From positions 1,539,978,072 through 1,540,042,071 of the forward strand of contig OY856409.1 in NCBI GenBank assembly GCA_963693085.1: a stretch of 64,000 bases of DNA. Direction: 5' to 3'. This DNA is from Alisma plantago-aquatica. Lineage: Eukaryota > Streptophyta > Magnoliopsida > Alismatales > Alismataceae. A program made the position numbers and the translations under genes. The notes under the pieces were generated by a model. That model was not told where the DNA came from. It saw only the letters and a list, made by a program, of their open reading frames with translations, and searched no databases. Below are positions 12,073-24,107 of the stretch, piece by piece; positions within the stretch are counted from its first letter, which is position 1; each line of letters begins with the position of its first letter.

Positions 12073-12919
12073 CAGTAGCGGATCCAGAAACTTTAAGTGG
12101 GTAAGGCGAATAGCAACAAAACTATTATTTCCCTTTTTGGTAAGTGTAAGTGTGCACATTGCTTGAGACCAATTTGAGTATATTAATATTCGTCACAAAT
12201 GTGTAGAAGCAAACAGCAATTATACTTATATCAATGACTAACATGCATGTATGTAAGCATTAGTACCGCAACACATCATAGGAAAGAACTATTTGCTCGA
12301 CTAAACAACCCTTGTCATATGCTGACAACTAAATAGTAACAGATATCGTTCCTTCAACTATAGTTGCTACGTGAATAGGTCAATTGCAACACATCATAGG
12401 AAAGAACTATTTGCTTGACTAAACAACCCTTGTCATATGCTGACAACTAAATAGTAACAGATATCGTTCCTTCAACTATAGTTGCTACGTGAATAGGTCA
12501 ATTGTTTAGACATGCAACGAGAGGGTATTTATTCCATGACAGAATTTTATAATAAACACTATATGCTATCTTGTTGGAATTGATACAACCAAGATAGATT
12601 GTGATGACTTGTCAAAGAAAATAATACAACTTGAATGTGGCCATTTTGGTGGTTGTCTTATTGAAGTGTAGAAGAAGCTTAACATCAATGTAGTAGTCTG
12701 GCTAGACATACTTTACACAACTAGAATCATCGATGTAAGTGCAGATGAAAAATGATGTGTGAATTTATGGTGCGCATGTGGTGTAAAACTGTAAACACTA
12801 TTTGATGCAGTACCATTCAGTCATCCGGCAAAAAACAAAGCCATTCAATTAATATATTTAGTATTTTCGGGTCAGGTGAGGCCATGGCCTCACCTGGTCT
12901 CTTACCCGGTCTGCCACTA
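12073..12919. mobile_element. hAT-I: non-autonomous hAT-like element nested in hAT-H
   Basis: The left end is CAGTAGCGGATCCAGAAAC; the right end reverse-complemented is TAGTGGCAGACCGGG, resembling the common plant hAT terminus CAGTGGCGGA-CCAGG. Flanks are attttgag (12065-12072) and atttcgag (12920-12927), 7 of 8 identical. It contains a 118 bp tandem duplication and no coding sequence. Confidence 0.72.
12268..12503. repeat. 118 bp tandem duplication inside hAT-I
   Basis: gcaacacatcataggaaaga begins at 12268 and again at 12386. The two 118 bp units are nearly identical (a c/t difference after atttgct is visible), so the duplication is recent relative to the host element. Confidence 0.9.
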
Positions 12920-13020
12920 ATTTCGAGGCTTATGCCTCAAATGCCTAAAGGCGTAAACTTCACCTCACCGAGACAAAATGCCTCTTTACGCCTCACGCAC
13001 TTTATAACCTTGGTCCCAAG

Positions 13021-13529
13021 GCATATAATTTATGGAGGGTCTCAATTTTTGCTAGGAAAAAAGATTGCTTGATTGAATGAATATATAGATATATGGTATA
13101 AAAGATTTTGGCCTATTAACAGTTAAATTGAAAATGCAACCAGTTTGGTTTGATATTTGATCTAGATTGGGTCAAAAAGTTTAAAATCTTCAAAATTTGG
13201 TTCAATTTGGCTTCCACCTAAGATAAAACGTTGAACGTCGTGCTTTTAGCCCGTGGTGCAACCGCATAGGTGTCAGTGGAGGTATGTGCCCTACCCATGG
13301 CTTAAAAAAAATATTTCATATACAAATGGTCAAATACATTTACAATACTTCATCAGTGCCCTACTTACATTTATCAACTGTGCTCTCTTAGGAGGGGGTG
13401 CCCTCCCCCCTTCGGCAACATTTTCTGGCTACACCAGTAGTATGAGCCCTTACAGCAATCACCTAGAGATACATGGAAAGGACTAGACTATCATTAGTGA
13501 GTAGTGACGACCTGTAAGTGATCCCCCTT
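13021..13529. other. No gene; possible decayed transposon end near 13.4 kb
   Basis: Sequence at 13390-13440 read on the minus strand (ctggtgtagccagaaaatg followed by G-rich sequence) resembles a plant transposon terminus, but no partner end was found. Otherwise unremarkable. Confidence 0.25.
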
Positions 13530-14282
13530 GTTAAAACCTAGGAAGCACAGACACTTCCAGGAGGCCAAAGTGGCCGTCCTCGATACGTGTACCTTAACAC
13601 ACTGTGGGCACGCCTGGACACGTGGGGGACACACGCAAAACATGTCCATGGCGGGTCCGTGTCGGGCATATGTACATGACAGCCACCATAGACACCCAGT
13701 AGTGTCCTTGATCTACCTCATTTTCCTCCTTCCCATCAGCCCATCCTCTTCTTCCTTCTCCTTACATGTCTTCTCCTCTACCTCCTCATGTTCCATATGT
13801 CAAATAGTAGTACAGCCTCTGTCAGGTCTACTAATACTATTGCCTTCCACTCCATCAACTACTTCAACACACGCCATCCTCCTACATCACCAAAGCTTCA
13901 TGAAACTATGATCCAACAAATGTCCTCTTCTCCTATGTCATTCTCACGCCTTTACTATCTTCTACACATCCTCTTCCTCCTCTTTCCCACCACTAACTAT
14001 TTTATACACATCCCCTTCCTCTTTCTCACCATTAATAGTAATTTTCACTGTCCTCAAATATACACTCACTTCCTCCTCTTTCTCACCACTAATGGTAAAT
14101 GCTCATTGTTATCAAATATCCACAGTTCTTCAACTTTAGTGTTCTTAAAATGTTACTGCAACTTTTGTAGGTTACAAATTGTGGGCTTTGATCATCTTTT
14201 GATTTTATGAATATATTGTTTGTTTGGTTCCATAGTGATTGCTATGGGCTTGATTTATATGCGAAGATATTGTGGTACTAAT

Positions 14283-14787
14283 CATGGTTCAAAATTTCAG
14301 TCGAAATCTCAAAATTTCGCTCGAAATTTCAGTTTCGACGGGAATCAGACATAGAAATGCAACGGTCCAGAATAATTAAGTAAAATTTCGAAATTTCGAT
14401 AGAAAATTCGCAAAGGGGGCGAAATTTCAACAAAATACAACAATTTCGTTGAAAAAAAGCCAGTTTGGGCATGCATTTCATGAAACACAACCGAAATTAG
14501 TTTACAATTTCGAAAATCAACAGTCCAAAGCCTGTTGTACTTGGAGGGTTATTTCTTTGTTTTTTTTCTCATTCTCTTGCTCTTAAAGGCTTTGTTCTTC
14601 GGATCTAAGGTAACTTTACTTTCTCCTTCCCATCTACATCTATATCTTCCACTTTTACCCTAGTTTAATCAAAAGATTACTACCGAACTACAAGTTACAA
14701 GTGATAGTCTACAACTTATACTTGATGATTTATGAAATTATGTTATAAATTACATATAACTACAATGATTTTGCAAATCTTACTTAA

Positions 14788-14852
<65 letters not shown>

Positions 14853-15666
14853 TATTCGTCATAAAAATGGATAAAATAGTTTCCAAATGAGCTTTTTTTG
14901 AAGTTTTTGTAACGTTATATTCATATATATTATGTAACACTTAACAAATGTTCAATTTATAAATAAATATCTTATATTAAAGATGAATTTTGTAACAATA
15001 ATTTACAACTATGTAATACTTTGAATATTAATTATATATAATTTAGACTTTTAAAATGAAAATAAACTAAAACAATTTAGAATTGTTGTGTATAACGTTT
15101 TGTTACATACACCAAATTTCAACTATTATTGGGAATAATATATAGTTAAATGTATTCAATTGATATATTCAATACATTAGACTATTAGTATCAGCAAATT
15201 TTAGTAATTTATTCAATACATTAGACTATTGGGAATAATATATAGTTAAATGTATTCAATTTTATATTCCAAATTTATGAATAATTTTTTGCCTAGATTA
15301 AGAATACTTTTAGTATTTTTACTCTTTGATGATCCATAGTGTAAGCCAGAAAGTATCAATTGAAATCGATTATTAACGTGATGACCTATAAACTAATTCC
15401 TTCATTATATTAAAAAGTCGTCGAAATCTCGTTCGAAACAGTTTTTTATCTTTTTATATGATGTTATTGCATAAATAGATGTATTTATGTATGTACATCT
15501 TCCTGATAAAATTTTGTGACTTAATTCCTTTATTTGGTCATCAAAATCTTGTGTCGAAATCTAGTGTCGAAATAAGCGTAAAATCTCAAAATTTCCATCA
15601 AAATTTCTGTAAATTTCTGTTTCTGAGCCATCGGAAATGGCGTCGAAATCGAAATTTTAAACCATG
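14283..15666. mobile_element. hAT-A: non-autonomous hAT-like element nested in hAT-P
   Basis: The ends are CATGGTTCAAAATTTC (left) and CATGGTTTAAAATTTC (right, reverse complement), followed by many tcgaaat motifs. The 8 bp flanks gtactaat (14275-14282 and 15667-15674) are identical, the hAT signature. There is no transposase. It contains a long TA microsatellite. Confidence 0.88.
14793..14850. repeat. (TA)n microsatellite in hAT-A
   Basis: An uninterrupted run of about 58 bases of alternating t/a preceded by gtgtgt. Open frames across it encode only Tyr-Ile repeats and are not genes. Confidence 0.95.
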
Positions 15667-15961
15667 GTACTAATTGTATTATTTATTTGTGTTTGTTTCT
15701 TGACAAGGGAAGTATCTTTGGAGTATTGGGTGATTGATGACTCCGCACACACGTCAATATTTTTGAATTAGAAAATGTGGTTGACTTTCTTTAAAGTCTT
15801 GTAGTTTTTTTTGTTTCCTATATTAATTATATATACATACTCATATCTATACATACATATAATTATTTGTTGGGTTCAGTGTCGTGTCTGCGTCCCATGT
15901 TTTTTTTTTCAAATTTGGTGCCCCGTGCCCGTGTCCATGTCCATGCTTACTAGGTTGAAAT

Positions 15962-16510
15962 GATGTCAACAATCACAAATATTACTAAATTTCTTTCGAC
16001 ATAGTAACCAACATCAATTTTTCCTTTTCGGGACTGCTTCAAAGATGCTATAGATTTGCTTCGACAACATTGAAAAAAAAAAATTCTTTTTGAAACCATA
16101 TGGGAGCAAGATCAGAGTAAGACAGACATGCAGAAAACTCTAGTAGAACAACGGAACATAACAGAAATAAAGGTTATTTGTTGGCTTACATGCATTTGGA
16201 CTAGTTGGTGTAGTAGATAGCAGAAGTGGAGGATATGTCTGGTATTTATTTGAATACAAAAGTTATAAGAAGCGAACACAAGTTTAATGGAGGATATGCC
16301 TGATATTGATTGAACATGGGAGTGGTTCAAGAAGCGCACACAAATTGTTTAAGGCGAGAATTCGCCAGATAGAACTGTGCCCTGCATGACCTATGGTTTT
16401 TATGAAAAGATTATGGGTTTTTAGTGCAGACAATTAGTTGTTACCATCATCCCATGCACCAACCATAATTTGCCCATTGATATATAACTAGTGTGCACGT
16501 CATATATTGA
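15962..16510. other. No recognisable feature
   Basis: AT-rich spacer. Part of 16390-16510 resembles 18720-18850 (shared atgcaccaaccataattt-like wording), which suggests the two following LINE tails share flanking sequence and arose by segmental duplication. Confidence 0.3.
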
Positions 16511-16808
16511 AGCCTCATTCCTAACCATATTGTCAATGGCTATATGGGTCCTCCATTCGACTCTGTCTTGGATAATATTCGCATTGAGATGCAAAGAATC
16601 TTGATCTCTATTTATTAGCTCCTTTGTTCATGTCTTCCTCTATTAACTTTGTATGCCTTAATAAAATTACTCTGACTCCAAACTAGTGCATGAGTTGGTC
16701 TTCGTTGTACATGTCAAAACCATCTAAGGCACTCTAATTTTATTCTTATAAAATCATTTCAAAATCCTTGCTCGTTTCTCCATACATCCACCTCAGTATT
16801 CTCATGAC
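16511..16808 (-). mobile_element. Old RTE LINE 3' fragment (copy 1)
   Basis: The sequence follows the 3' end of LINE-1 (237-600) in order: agcctca, the atatgggtcctcc segment, gagatgcaaagaatc, cttgtatgcc-like, ggtcttcgttgtacatgtc and the cctcagtatt block. It is heavily diverged and carries no intact frame. It stops where hAT-Q begins. Confidence 0.65.
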
Positions 16809-18705
16809 ATACGATGGGGACACGAGCGTGTCCAAATCCCCCTTTTTCTATTAGGAGTTGGGACACATCCCAGACACAGCTTGGACACAGTCAGGACATG
16901 ACCCAACACTAATTAAGGAGAAACACCTTATTTCTCACCAATAGTTGTAAGTGTAGCAGCAGGAGTAGCAGTAGTGTTACAGTCTCCTCTCCACCAAGAG
17001 ATAAAGCCACAACAAGAGGATATCCTACACTCCTATTCCCCCTCCCCTTCCTCTTCTTCCCCCTTTGTCATGTCCATTTCTTCCCTTCCTCTTCTTTCTT
17101 CTCCTTTGACTTGTGAATTCCTCCCCACCCTCCCCTACCTCCCCTTTCGAAAGTGCACATTATGTTTACCACCAAAAACAATCTCCTCTAGTTCTCCACT
17201 CCTCTTCCTCCACCATCGCAAAAATGATTTTTTTGTTTGCCCTCCTTTTTTGAAGGTATGACAACACATCTCTTCCTCCACCTCTAATACCTATGTCATA
17301 TTTCTCCACCACCACTGCTACCAACAATCTCCTCTAACCCTTTTCTTCATCTTCATCATCCACCTCCATCAGTTTCCATTCTCTTCTACAAGTAACACAT
17401 GCCTCCTCTTGTTGTCCACCACCACCACTATTGTTTTATTGTCAAAATTTTAGATGTTCAAAATATTTTACTATGAGTTCATTCTTATGGTGTTTGACTC
17501 GTATAGATATTTATCAACAAATTGTCTATTAGTTTGACTAGATTGTAATTACAATGTGGGTTTGTTTGGTCCAAGATGGGACACCCAGACGGCTAGATTC
17601 TTGGTTTGTTAAAAAGAGATCTCAGGTTCAAGCCACGGCAACGACATGAATAGAATCACCCAATGATTTAAAAAGTGTTAAGTGGCAAGTGTACGGACAG
17701 CACCTTGTAAGTGGTTAAGCAGTAAGCAGGAGACTTTTGAAAAGAAGGCTTTAATTTCCAATATAATTTTATTCAAAATTACACATATATGTATTTACAT
17801 TTTCATACTATAATTTTTGGAACTTTTATATATATCTAAACACTTTACCCAATACAATAAACAATGATTATAGCAATAATATCGTAAACAGATGACTTGT
17901 CATGGATAAAACAGACTACATACATGATACAACAACATATTTGCTAGCTGAAAAATAAACAAAAGACTTGTCGTAGATACTAACTTATTGTTGCATCCAC
18001 ATATCATATTTAAGTCACATACATTACCTGCAATACATTTAATCAAAGTATGCATTCTAAATTAGAAAATAATTACAGACATTTAACTTGGACATATTAC
18101 AACAGTACCCTATTATTATGGTTTACATACAAAGTATGTATTCTAAATTAGAACTATGGTTTCTCATAGAACATTTTAATGTATATACGTTTAATATATT
18201 ATAATCAATAATACTTGGACCATATGATTTTCTTGATGTTACAGGCTTACTGTAGTATTATTAAAAAATGGCAAAAAAGCGAGATAAGTGGATAAAAAAC
18301 GGCTGATTTTTTTCAAACTGATTAATCAGCGCTCAAGAGGTTTTTTAAGCGGCTGAGGTGCTTAGCCGATTAAGCGGGCTGCTTAAGTGGCCGCTCAGGC
18401 CGTTTTTCATTACACTGAAATACCTATTTTAAAATTTTAAAAATGTGTGCTTGTTTGATAGTATCTCTTTGATGGCTTGATTTCATAATGTATGCAATGT
18501 GTGTCTGAATGAACATTTGAAATTAAATATAGCGTGGATGAGATAATTATGTTCTTGGTTCTTTTTTGTGCTTATACATAAAATTTATATACATATACAT
18601 GTATATATAGATTTTTTGCCATGTCTGGTGGCGTGTATGTGTCCTATATTTTTTAAAATTGCCATGTCATGTGTTTGTGTCCGTGTTCATTTCCATGTTT
18701 CCTAG
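16809..18705. mobile_element. hAT-Q: probable hAT-like element of the hAT-P family, containing hAT-M
   Basis: The right end reverse-complemented is CTAGGAAACATGGAAATG, matching hAT-P termini. The left end (atacgatggggacacg) is more diverged but followed by the same gtgtcc/gacac motifs and a pyrimidine-rich interior (16970-17410) like that of hAT-P. Flanks ctcatgac (16801-16808) and cttatggg (18706-18713) match at only 5 of 8, so the exact boundaries are uncertain. Confidence 0.45.
17662..18416. mobile_element. hAT-M: hAT-like element of the K/L family, nested in hAT-Q
   Basis: The left end CAATGATTTAAAAAGTG is followed by ggcaagtgtacggacagc, matching the right end of hAT-K (reverse complement ... 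gtgtacggacgg). The right end reverse-complemented is AGTGTAATGAAAAACGGCC with tandem ttaagcgg motifs. Flanks gaatcacc and gaaatacc match at 6 of 8. No coding sequence. Confidence 0.5.
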
Positions 18706-18850
18706 CTTATGGGGCTAGATACAAAGATTATATGCTTTACTGCAGATTGTTACTGTCACCCATGCACCTTCTTTCACGAAATTAGGAATTGCTGATGAAC
18801 ACTTCCAAAAATCACCAACCATAATTTTCCTCATTATTCAGCTAGTCTAT

Positions 18851-19263
18851 GCTTCATTCATTAAAGTCACATTTTCAACCATCTTGCCAACAGCTACATG
18901 AATCCTTCTTTTCCGTTCATCTTCGTTTGGCTCAAATTCTCAAAGATGCAAAGAATCCCAATCTCTCCTTACCAGCTCTCCCCGAGTTAATTGAAGTTAT
19001 TATCAGCTCTCCTCGAGCTAATTGAAGTCCATCTCTTCTTCTTTTGACTTCGTATGGCTCGATAACATTACTTTGAACTAGTGCACAAGCCGGTCTCCGT
19101 TGCACATGTCCAAACCATCAAACCAAGCCTTGCTGTATTTTATTCTCGATACTAACCACTTCAACTATGTGTCTTATACCAACATTTCAAATATGATCAT
19201 TGCTCATTTTTTGACATCCACCTCAGCAATCTCATTTACATCGCATTCATCTCTAAATATAGT
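18851..19263 (-). mobile_element. Old RTE LINE 3' fragment (copy 2, left part)
   Basis: Diverged version of LINE-1 bases 237-600, with the same order of blocks (ctacatgaatccttctt, agatgcaaagaatc, cttcgtatggctcg, ggtctccgttgcacatgtcc). It ends at Copia-1 and continues at 24251-24385, so Copia-1 was inserted into it. It has been silent for a long time. Confidence 0.7.
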
Positions 19264-19406
19264 TGTGAACATATGTTGCTTGCAATGCAGCATGTGCGAG
19301 GGTTCAAGACCACTCACCCTTTTATTAATAGAACTGGAGAAATTGCATAGAGGTTCAACAATATATAGAAATTACAAATAATAGAATATAAAGAGATATA
19401 TTAACA
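19264..19406 (-). repeat. Copia-1 3' LTR
   Basis: 143 bp, starting tgtgaac and ending ttaaca on the plus strand. It differs from the other LTR by ten transitions and no indels. Confidence 0.95.
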
Positions 19407-19420
19407 CTCCCCCTCAAGCT
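19407..19420 (-). promoter_or_regulatory. Copia-1 polypurine tract
   Basis: On the minus strand agcttgagggggag directly precedes the 3' LTR, the normal primer for plus-strand DNA synthesis. Confidence 0.85.
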
Positions 19421-20737
19421 AGAGCGTACACATCGTGTATGCCCAACTTGTTGCAAAAGCTCTGAAATGTTGTTGAACTCAATCGCTTTGTGAGGACAGC
19501 TACAAGTTGATCTTCTAGATTTGACATGCGGAGTCACCACCTTGCCATTCTTGATCTGATCTCTGATGAAGTGGCAGTCAACCTCTATATGTTTAGTGCG
19601 CTCATGGAAGACAGTTTTTTTGGCAATGTAGATAGTTGTCTTATTGTCACATATGAGCTCTATGGGAGACGAAACAGAAATCTTTAACTCAGAAAGTACA
19701 GATTGAACCCACTGCAAATCGCAACAGGCATGAGTCATTGCTCGATACTCAGCTTCCGTAATTGATCTAGCCACAACATTCTGCTTTTTACTTTTCCAGG
19801 TGATAAGGTGATTTCCCAGAAACGTACATTACCCAAAGTAGACCTCCTGTCATTTAGATTACCAGCCCAATCTGCATTTGCATAACCAGTAAGAACGAGA
19901 GTAGAAACAGGAGTCTTAGGTCTATAGTAGGTAATCCCCTTACCGGGTGCACCCTTCAGATATCTCAGAATACGACAGACTGCCATCCAGTGTGACTGTT
20001 GTGGTGAGCTCATATGCTACTCACCACACCTACAATAAAAGAAATGTCAGGGCGAGTAACTGCCAGGTATATCAGTTTCCCAGCAATTTTCTTGTAGTAA
20101 CATGGACCTGGAAAATCAGTATCATCAGCCATCTCCTTCACATGATAGCCCATAGGAGTAGACACCGACTTGGATTCACTCATGCCAACTACCTGCAGTA
20201 AATCCAGCACATATTTCCTCTGAGACAAATTAGTACATGCATGAGATCTAAGTACTTCAATGCCCAGAAAATATCTCAGTTTGCCTGAATCCTTTGTATG
20301 AAAGTGTCCCTGCAATCCTTCATTCACAATGATATGCCTGTAGAATCACTGCCAATGATAACTATATCATTAACATATACAGCAATAATGATGGATCCAA
20401 CAGAAGAGCTAGAATAAAATAAGAAGTGATCAGTCACAGAACGAGAGAAGCCCATCGTTAGTACAACATCATTGAACTTGTCAAACCAAGCTCTAGGAGA
20501 TTGTTTCAACCCATAGATGGCTTTCTTCAATCTACACACCTTCTGACACTCCCCCTGAGCAACAAAACCAGGAGGTTGCTCCATGTACACCTCTTCTTGT
20601 AGAACACCATGGAGAAAGACATTCTTGACATCAAGCTGAATTAGAGGCCAGCCAAAGGTAGTAGCCAGAGAGAGAAGAATTCGTATTGAATTCAGACGAC
20701 CCACTGGTGAAAAGGTCTCAAAGAAATTCAACTCCAT
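19420..20737 (-). pseudogene. Copia-1 reverse transcriptase and RNase H, broken
   Basis: 20324-20737 has the RT core [34 protein letters not shown] and the catalytic block, which reads YVND instead of YVDD, so a catalytic Asp is lost. 20010-20327 continues with LRYFLGIEVLRS and SVSTPMG. 19735-20013 and 19355-19774 hold RNase H motifs (GYANADWAGNLNDRRST, SITEAEYRAM, CDNKTTIYIAKKTVFHERTKH). Neighbouring segments are in different frames. Confidence 0.9.
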
Positions 20738-20917
20738 ATGTCTGAGTATAACCCTTTGCCACCAGTCTAGCCTTCAACCTCTCAATTTTTCTGAACCATC
20801 TGCATTATGTTTTATTGTGAATACCCATCTGCAACCCACAACATTTTTCCCTGGAGGTAAGTCGATAAGATCCCATGTGTTGTTTTGTAGAAGAGCATAT
20901 ATTTCCATATGCATCGC

Positions 20918-22702
20918 CTATTTCCAGCCAGTATCTTTCATAGCATCAAGATGAGTTCTTGTAATGACCACAGAATCAATCCCAAGAGCAAATGACCAGG
21001 CCTGCTTGGATAATTTCGACAAACAACACACATTTGCAATAGGATGCCGAATAGTACGGGAACGAGTACCTTTGCGAACAGCAATGGGAACATCGAGGTC
21101 AGATGGTTCTGTAGAGATCTCTTGAGTAGAGGAAGATGGGGAAGGCTCAGAGACTGGAGTCACTACCTCCTCTAAATCCTGGATGCCTCGTCTGCTATAA
21201 ACATGTTGATATTGTTGAATTAATGGATCACCTACTGGATGCTCTTCCTGAATGACAGTATAGTCAGGAATGATAGGTGGCACTCTCTCACCGATGTCTG
21301 ATGGTGGCACTCTCTCACTTTCACACAATTGCTCCCCCTTACTAGGAACACTCGAGAAATATGGTGTGGATTCATAGAGAGTTACATCCCGAGACACAAA
21401 CATACGGCGGAGAGTGGGACAATAACACTCGTGTCCTTTGCTAGTGTTGGAGTACCCAAGAAAGAGAGTCCTAATAGACCTAGGAGATAATTTATCAGCC
21501 TTAGGATCAAAATTGTGGACAAAAGAGGTACACCCAAACACTTTGAGACGAACAAGAAAAGGTTGATCTTTTGGACGTAAGACAGAAAAGGGAGTACGTC
21601 CTTGAAGCACTGAAGAGGGTTGCCTGTTGATCAGGAAACAGACAGTAAGTAAAGCATCAGACCAGAACCTCTTAGGGAAATTGGATTGAAACATAATAGT
21701 CCTAGTAATATCAAGAAGATGACGATTTTTACGCTCTGCTACTCCATTTTGGTGAGGAGTGTGAGGACAAGACGTACGATGAATCATCCCAACAGAGCTA
21801 CAAAAATCAGCTATAGCAGTTTGAACATATTCCAAGGCATTATCCGATTGAAGAATTTTAATATTGCAATCAAATTGAACTTTTATTTCTTGATGAAAAT
21901 GCTTGATAATAGATAACACAGACCCTCGACTCTTTAATAAATAAATCTATGTCATGCGAGAAAAATCATCCACAAATAAAATAAAATAGCAGAAACAATT
22001 ATAACTATTGGTCTTTACAGGACCCCAAACATCACTGTGGACTAACTCAAAGGGACAAGATGCTCGTTTATTGACACAACTGGGATAAGATAGTCTATGA
22101 TGTTTTCCCAATTGACAGGAGTGACACTCTAATGAAGACACTTGGGATAACTCAGGTTCTAATTTTTTCAAGTTTTCCAACGACGGATGTCCATATCTGT
22201 AGTGCTACGATAAGGGAGAACCGCTCAAAAGGATAGCCGAAGCAGGAGCAGATACTTGCCGAGGCAGACTGTCACCGTGGAAGAGGTAGAGATCACCTTT
22301 CCTAGGCCCCCCACCAATTGTCCCCATACTCTTGAGATCCTGTAATACAAAGCAAGAAGGCCCAAACATCATTGTACAGTTCACAGTATCAACTAATTTT
22401 GCAACATAGAGAAGATTAAAAAGAAATGCAGGCACATAGTGAACAGATTTAAGATTAATTTTAGGAGTCAGAGAAACAGATCCACATGCTAGCACTCTCC
22501 TCACTGAACCATCTGCTATGGTCACAGATTTCTGAGGAACATGTGAGTTAATGGAGTGAAGTAGTTTCCTCATACCGGTCATATGTTGTGATGCTCCAAT
22601 ATCAACCACCCACGAAGAAGTTGAACCAAAAGCCAGTAGGGAGGTAGCCTGATTACCAGTGGTAGAATCCAGATTTGCTGCAGAAGAAGATCCCACACTC
22701 AT
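20918..22702 (-). pseudogene. Copia-1 protease and integrase, broken
   Basis: 22205-22702 contains the aspartic protease site WVVDIGASQHMTG (Asp kept, usual DSGA changed to DIGA). 21947-22180 has CHSCQLGKHHRLSYP and FELVHSDVWGPV, the zinc-binding end and first catalytic Asp of integrase. 20918-21919 (333 codons, the longest intact piece) runs through NGVAERKNRHLLDITRT with the catalytic Glu and on to the copia C-terminal FVSRDVTLYESTPYF region. A stop separates the two integrase parts. Confidence 0.92.
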
Positions 22703-23580
22703 ATGTTGTGTATCCAGAATAAATCAATCATATTCTTCCTTTGTGAGTGTGATGCCAGAAGAACTAGAACTTTATGCATATGGCTCAGAAGACTCAGCAG
22801 TATTTGCATAGTTTGTTGCCCCCACAAGCGGTGCAGCAGGTCTTCCATGCTTCTTCCAGCATTTCTCAATAGTGTGTCCAGATTTGTCACAGAAGGTGCA
22901 CTTGGGACGTGTTCCACGTCCTCGTTCCATACCTGTACGGCCTCATCGAACTACAGCGGCTACAGATGCATGAGAATCTCCAGAAGGCGAGAAGTTTGTA
23001 GAATCAACTGGTTCAAAATTTCATTGTAGAATCCTCGAGTAGGCTTCTTCCAGGCTGGGAAGTTTGTCAGAAGCGAGGATGACACTGCGGGCTGAACTGC
23101 CAGACGAATTCAGACCCGATAGACACTTTGCAGTAATCAAGTCATCTCTGTCTTTAACTCGTTCTTGGACAGTCATTGGATGATAGAAGCTCAGCTCCTG
23201 AGCAATGCCTTGGATCACTCCAAAATATTATTCTAAAGGCTTATCTCCCTGTCGTTCGGCAAAGAGGCGATCATATATCATAAACTGACGAAGAGCATTC
23301 TTTTCCTGAGAGTAATGCTTCTTCACAGCATCCCATGTCTTTGGCAGTAGTATAGAGCATGAACTTAGCAGCAATAGCAGGGCCCATGCTCCCCCATAGC
23401 CATGTCTTCACCAGACTATTATGACGCGTCCATTCAGCATAGCCTTTGTCAGTAGAAGCAGGAGGATCCGAGTCAACATGCCTTGCTTTATCTCAGGATT
23501 TTAACACTGTATGGACAGCATTCATCCACAAGAGATAATTTTTCCCATTAAGCTTGATGGAGGGGATAGGCGACATCTCG
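22703..23580 (-). pseudogene. Copia-1 gag, broken
   Basis: Decayed minus-strand frames read IKLNGKNYLLWMNAV and YAEWTRHNSLVKTWLWGSMG (gag N-terminal region) upstream of 23021-23218, which holds DLITAKCLSGLNSS. A CCHC zinc knuckle (CTFCDKSGHTIEKCWKKHG) lies at about 22850-22900. Plus-strand frames over the same bases are shadows. Confidence 0.85.
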
Positions 23581-23779
23581 TTGTAGATAGTAGATGCCTT
23601 GGTGCCCTCTATGATTCAACAGAGAGATACACGTCACAGAAGAACAGAGAGTGACGGAGAGATACACGTCACGTCAAATGATTAGATGTGTTTCTGACGC
23701 ATCCACAGCCCCCAATCAAAAATTCCTTAATCACACATGGAGGAGATGTCATTAGGAATTTCCTACGTACGGACGGAGC

Positions 23780-24095
23780 CTCCGGTATGATATTTTAATG
23801 AGCCGTTTTGCATAGACGGTGCCTTCGGAAGCAACCGGAGGAACTGGGGGCTGCTGGCGGCCAGTGCGCCTGCCTTGGGCCGACGGCTACGGCGCCCGGC
23901 CTTGGGGACATCTGGTGCTGCTCCTAGCCGGCGGCAGCGGCGGAGCTGGCGGCTAGCCCTGGGCGGCGGCGCTGAGTGCTGCCCGGAGGGGCGGCGCCAG
24001 CGGCTGGCCTTGTGGCTGGCGGAGGGCGGCGACGTGGAGTGGAGGAGAGGAGAGAGAGAGAGGTGGCGGCTGCCCGGATGAACCCTAGCAACCTT
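23780..24095 (-). other. Copia-1 GC-rich untranslated leader
   Basis: Between primer-binding site and gag is a strongly GC-rich stretch with gcggcgg runs. Overlapping open frames on both strands (23763-24161) are compositional, rich in Ala, Arg and Pro, and are not genes. Confidence 0.6.
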
Positions 24096-24107
24096 GCTCT
24101 GGTACCA
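24096..24107 (-). promoter_or_regulatory. Copia-1 primer-binding site
   Basis: Minus strand tggtaccagagc, adjacent to the 5' LTR, matches the initiator tRNA-Met-type site TGGTATCAGAGC with one difference. Confidence 0.85.

Larger units (their letters stand above)
11355..13012. mobile_element. hAT-H: non-autonomous hAT-like element containing hAT-I
   Basis: Terminal inverted repeats are imperfect: left CTTGGTATTAAAAAAACTCG, right end reverse-complemented CAAGGTTATAAAGTGCGTG, both followed by gaggc-rich subterminal sequence (gcctcgaggc motifs). The flanking 8 bp are gtcccgag (11347-11354) and gtcccaag (13013-13020), matching at 7 of 8. There is no transposase coding sequence. hAT-I is inserted near its right end. 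Confidence 0.7.
13538..15953. mobile_element. hAT-P: non-autonomous hAT-like element containing hAT-A
   Basis: The left terminus is CTAGGAAGCACAGACAC; the right terminus reverse-complemented is CTAGTAAGCATGGACATGG, and both are followed by repeated gtgtcc/ggacac motifs. Flanks gttaaaac (13530-13537) and gttgaaat (15954-15961) match at 6 of 8, both differences being transitions. The internal part (13700-14280) is strongly pyrimidine-rich (tcctcttcctcc) without coding evidence. hAT-Q at 16.8-18.7 kb has the same architecture. Confidence 0.65.

Noticed and set aside
17600..17645. B-box-like word ggttcaagcc suggesting a SINE
   Set aside because: No A box at the right distance, no tail and no flanking duplication.
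22703..23029. 108-codon plus-strand frame
   Set aside because: Shadow of the Copia-1 gag zinc-knuckle region read on the minus strand.
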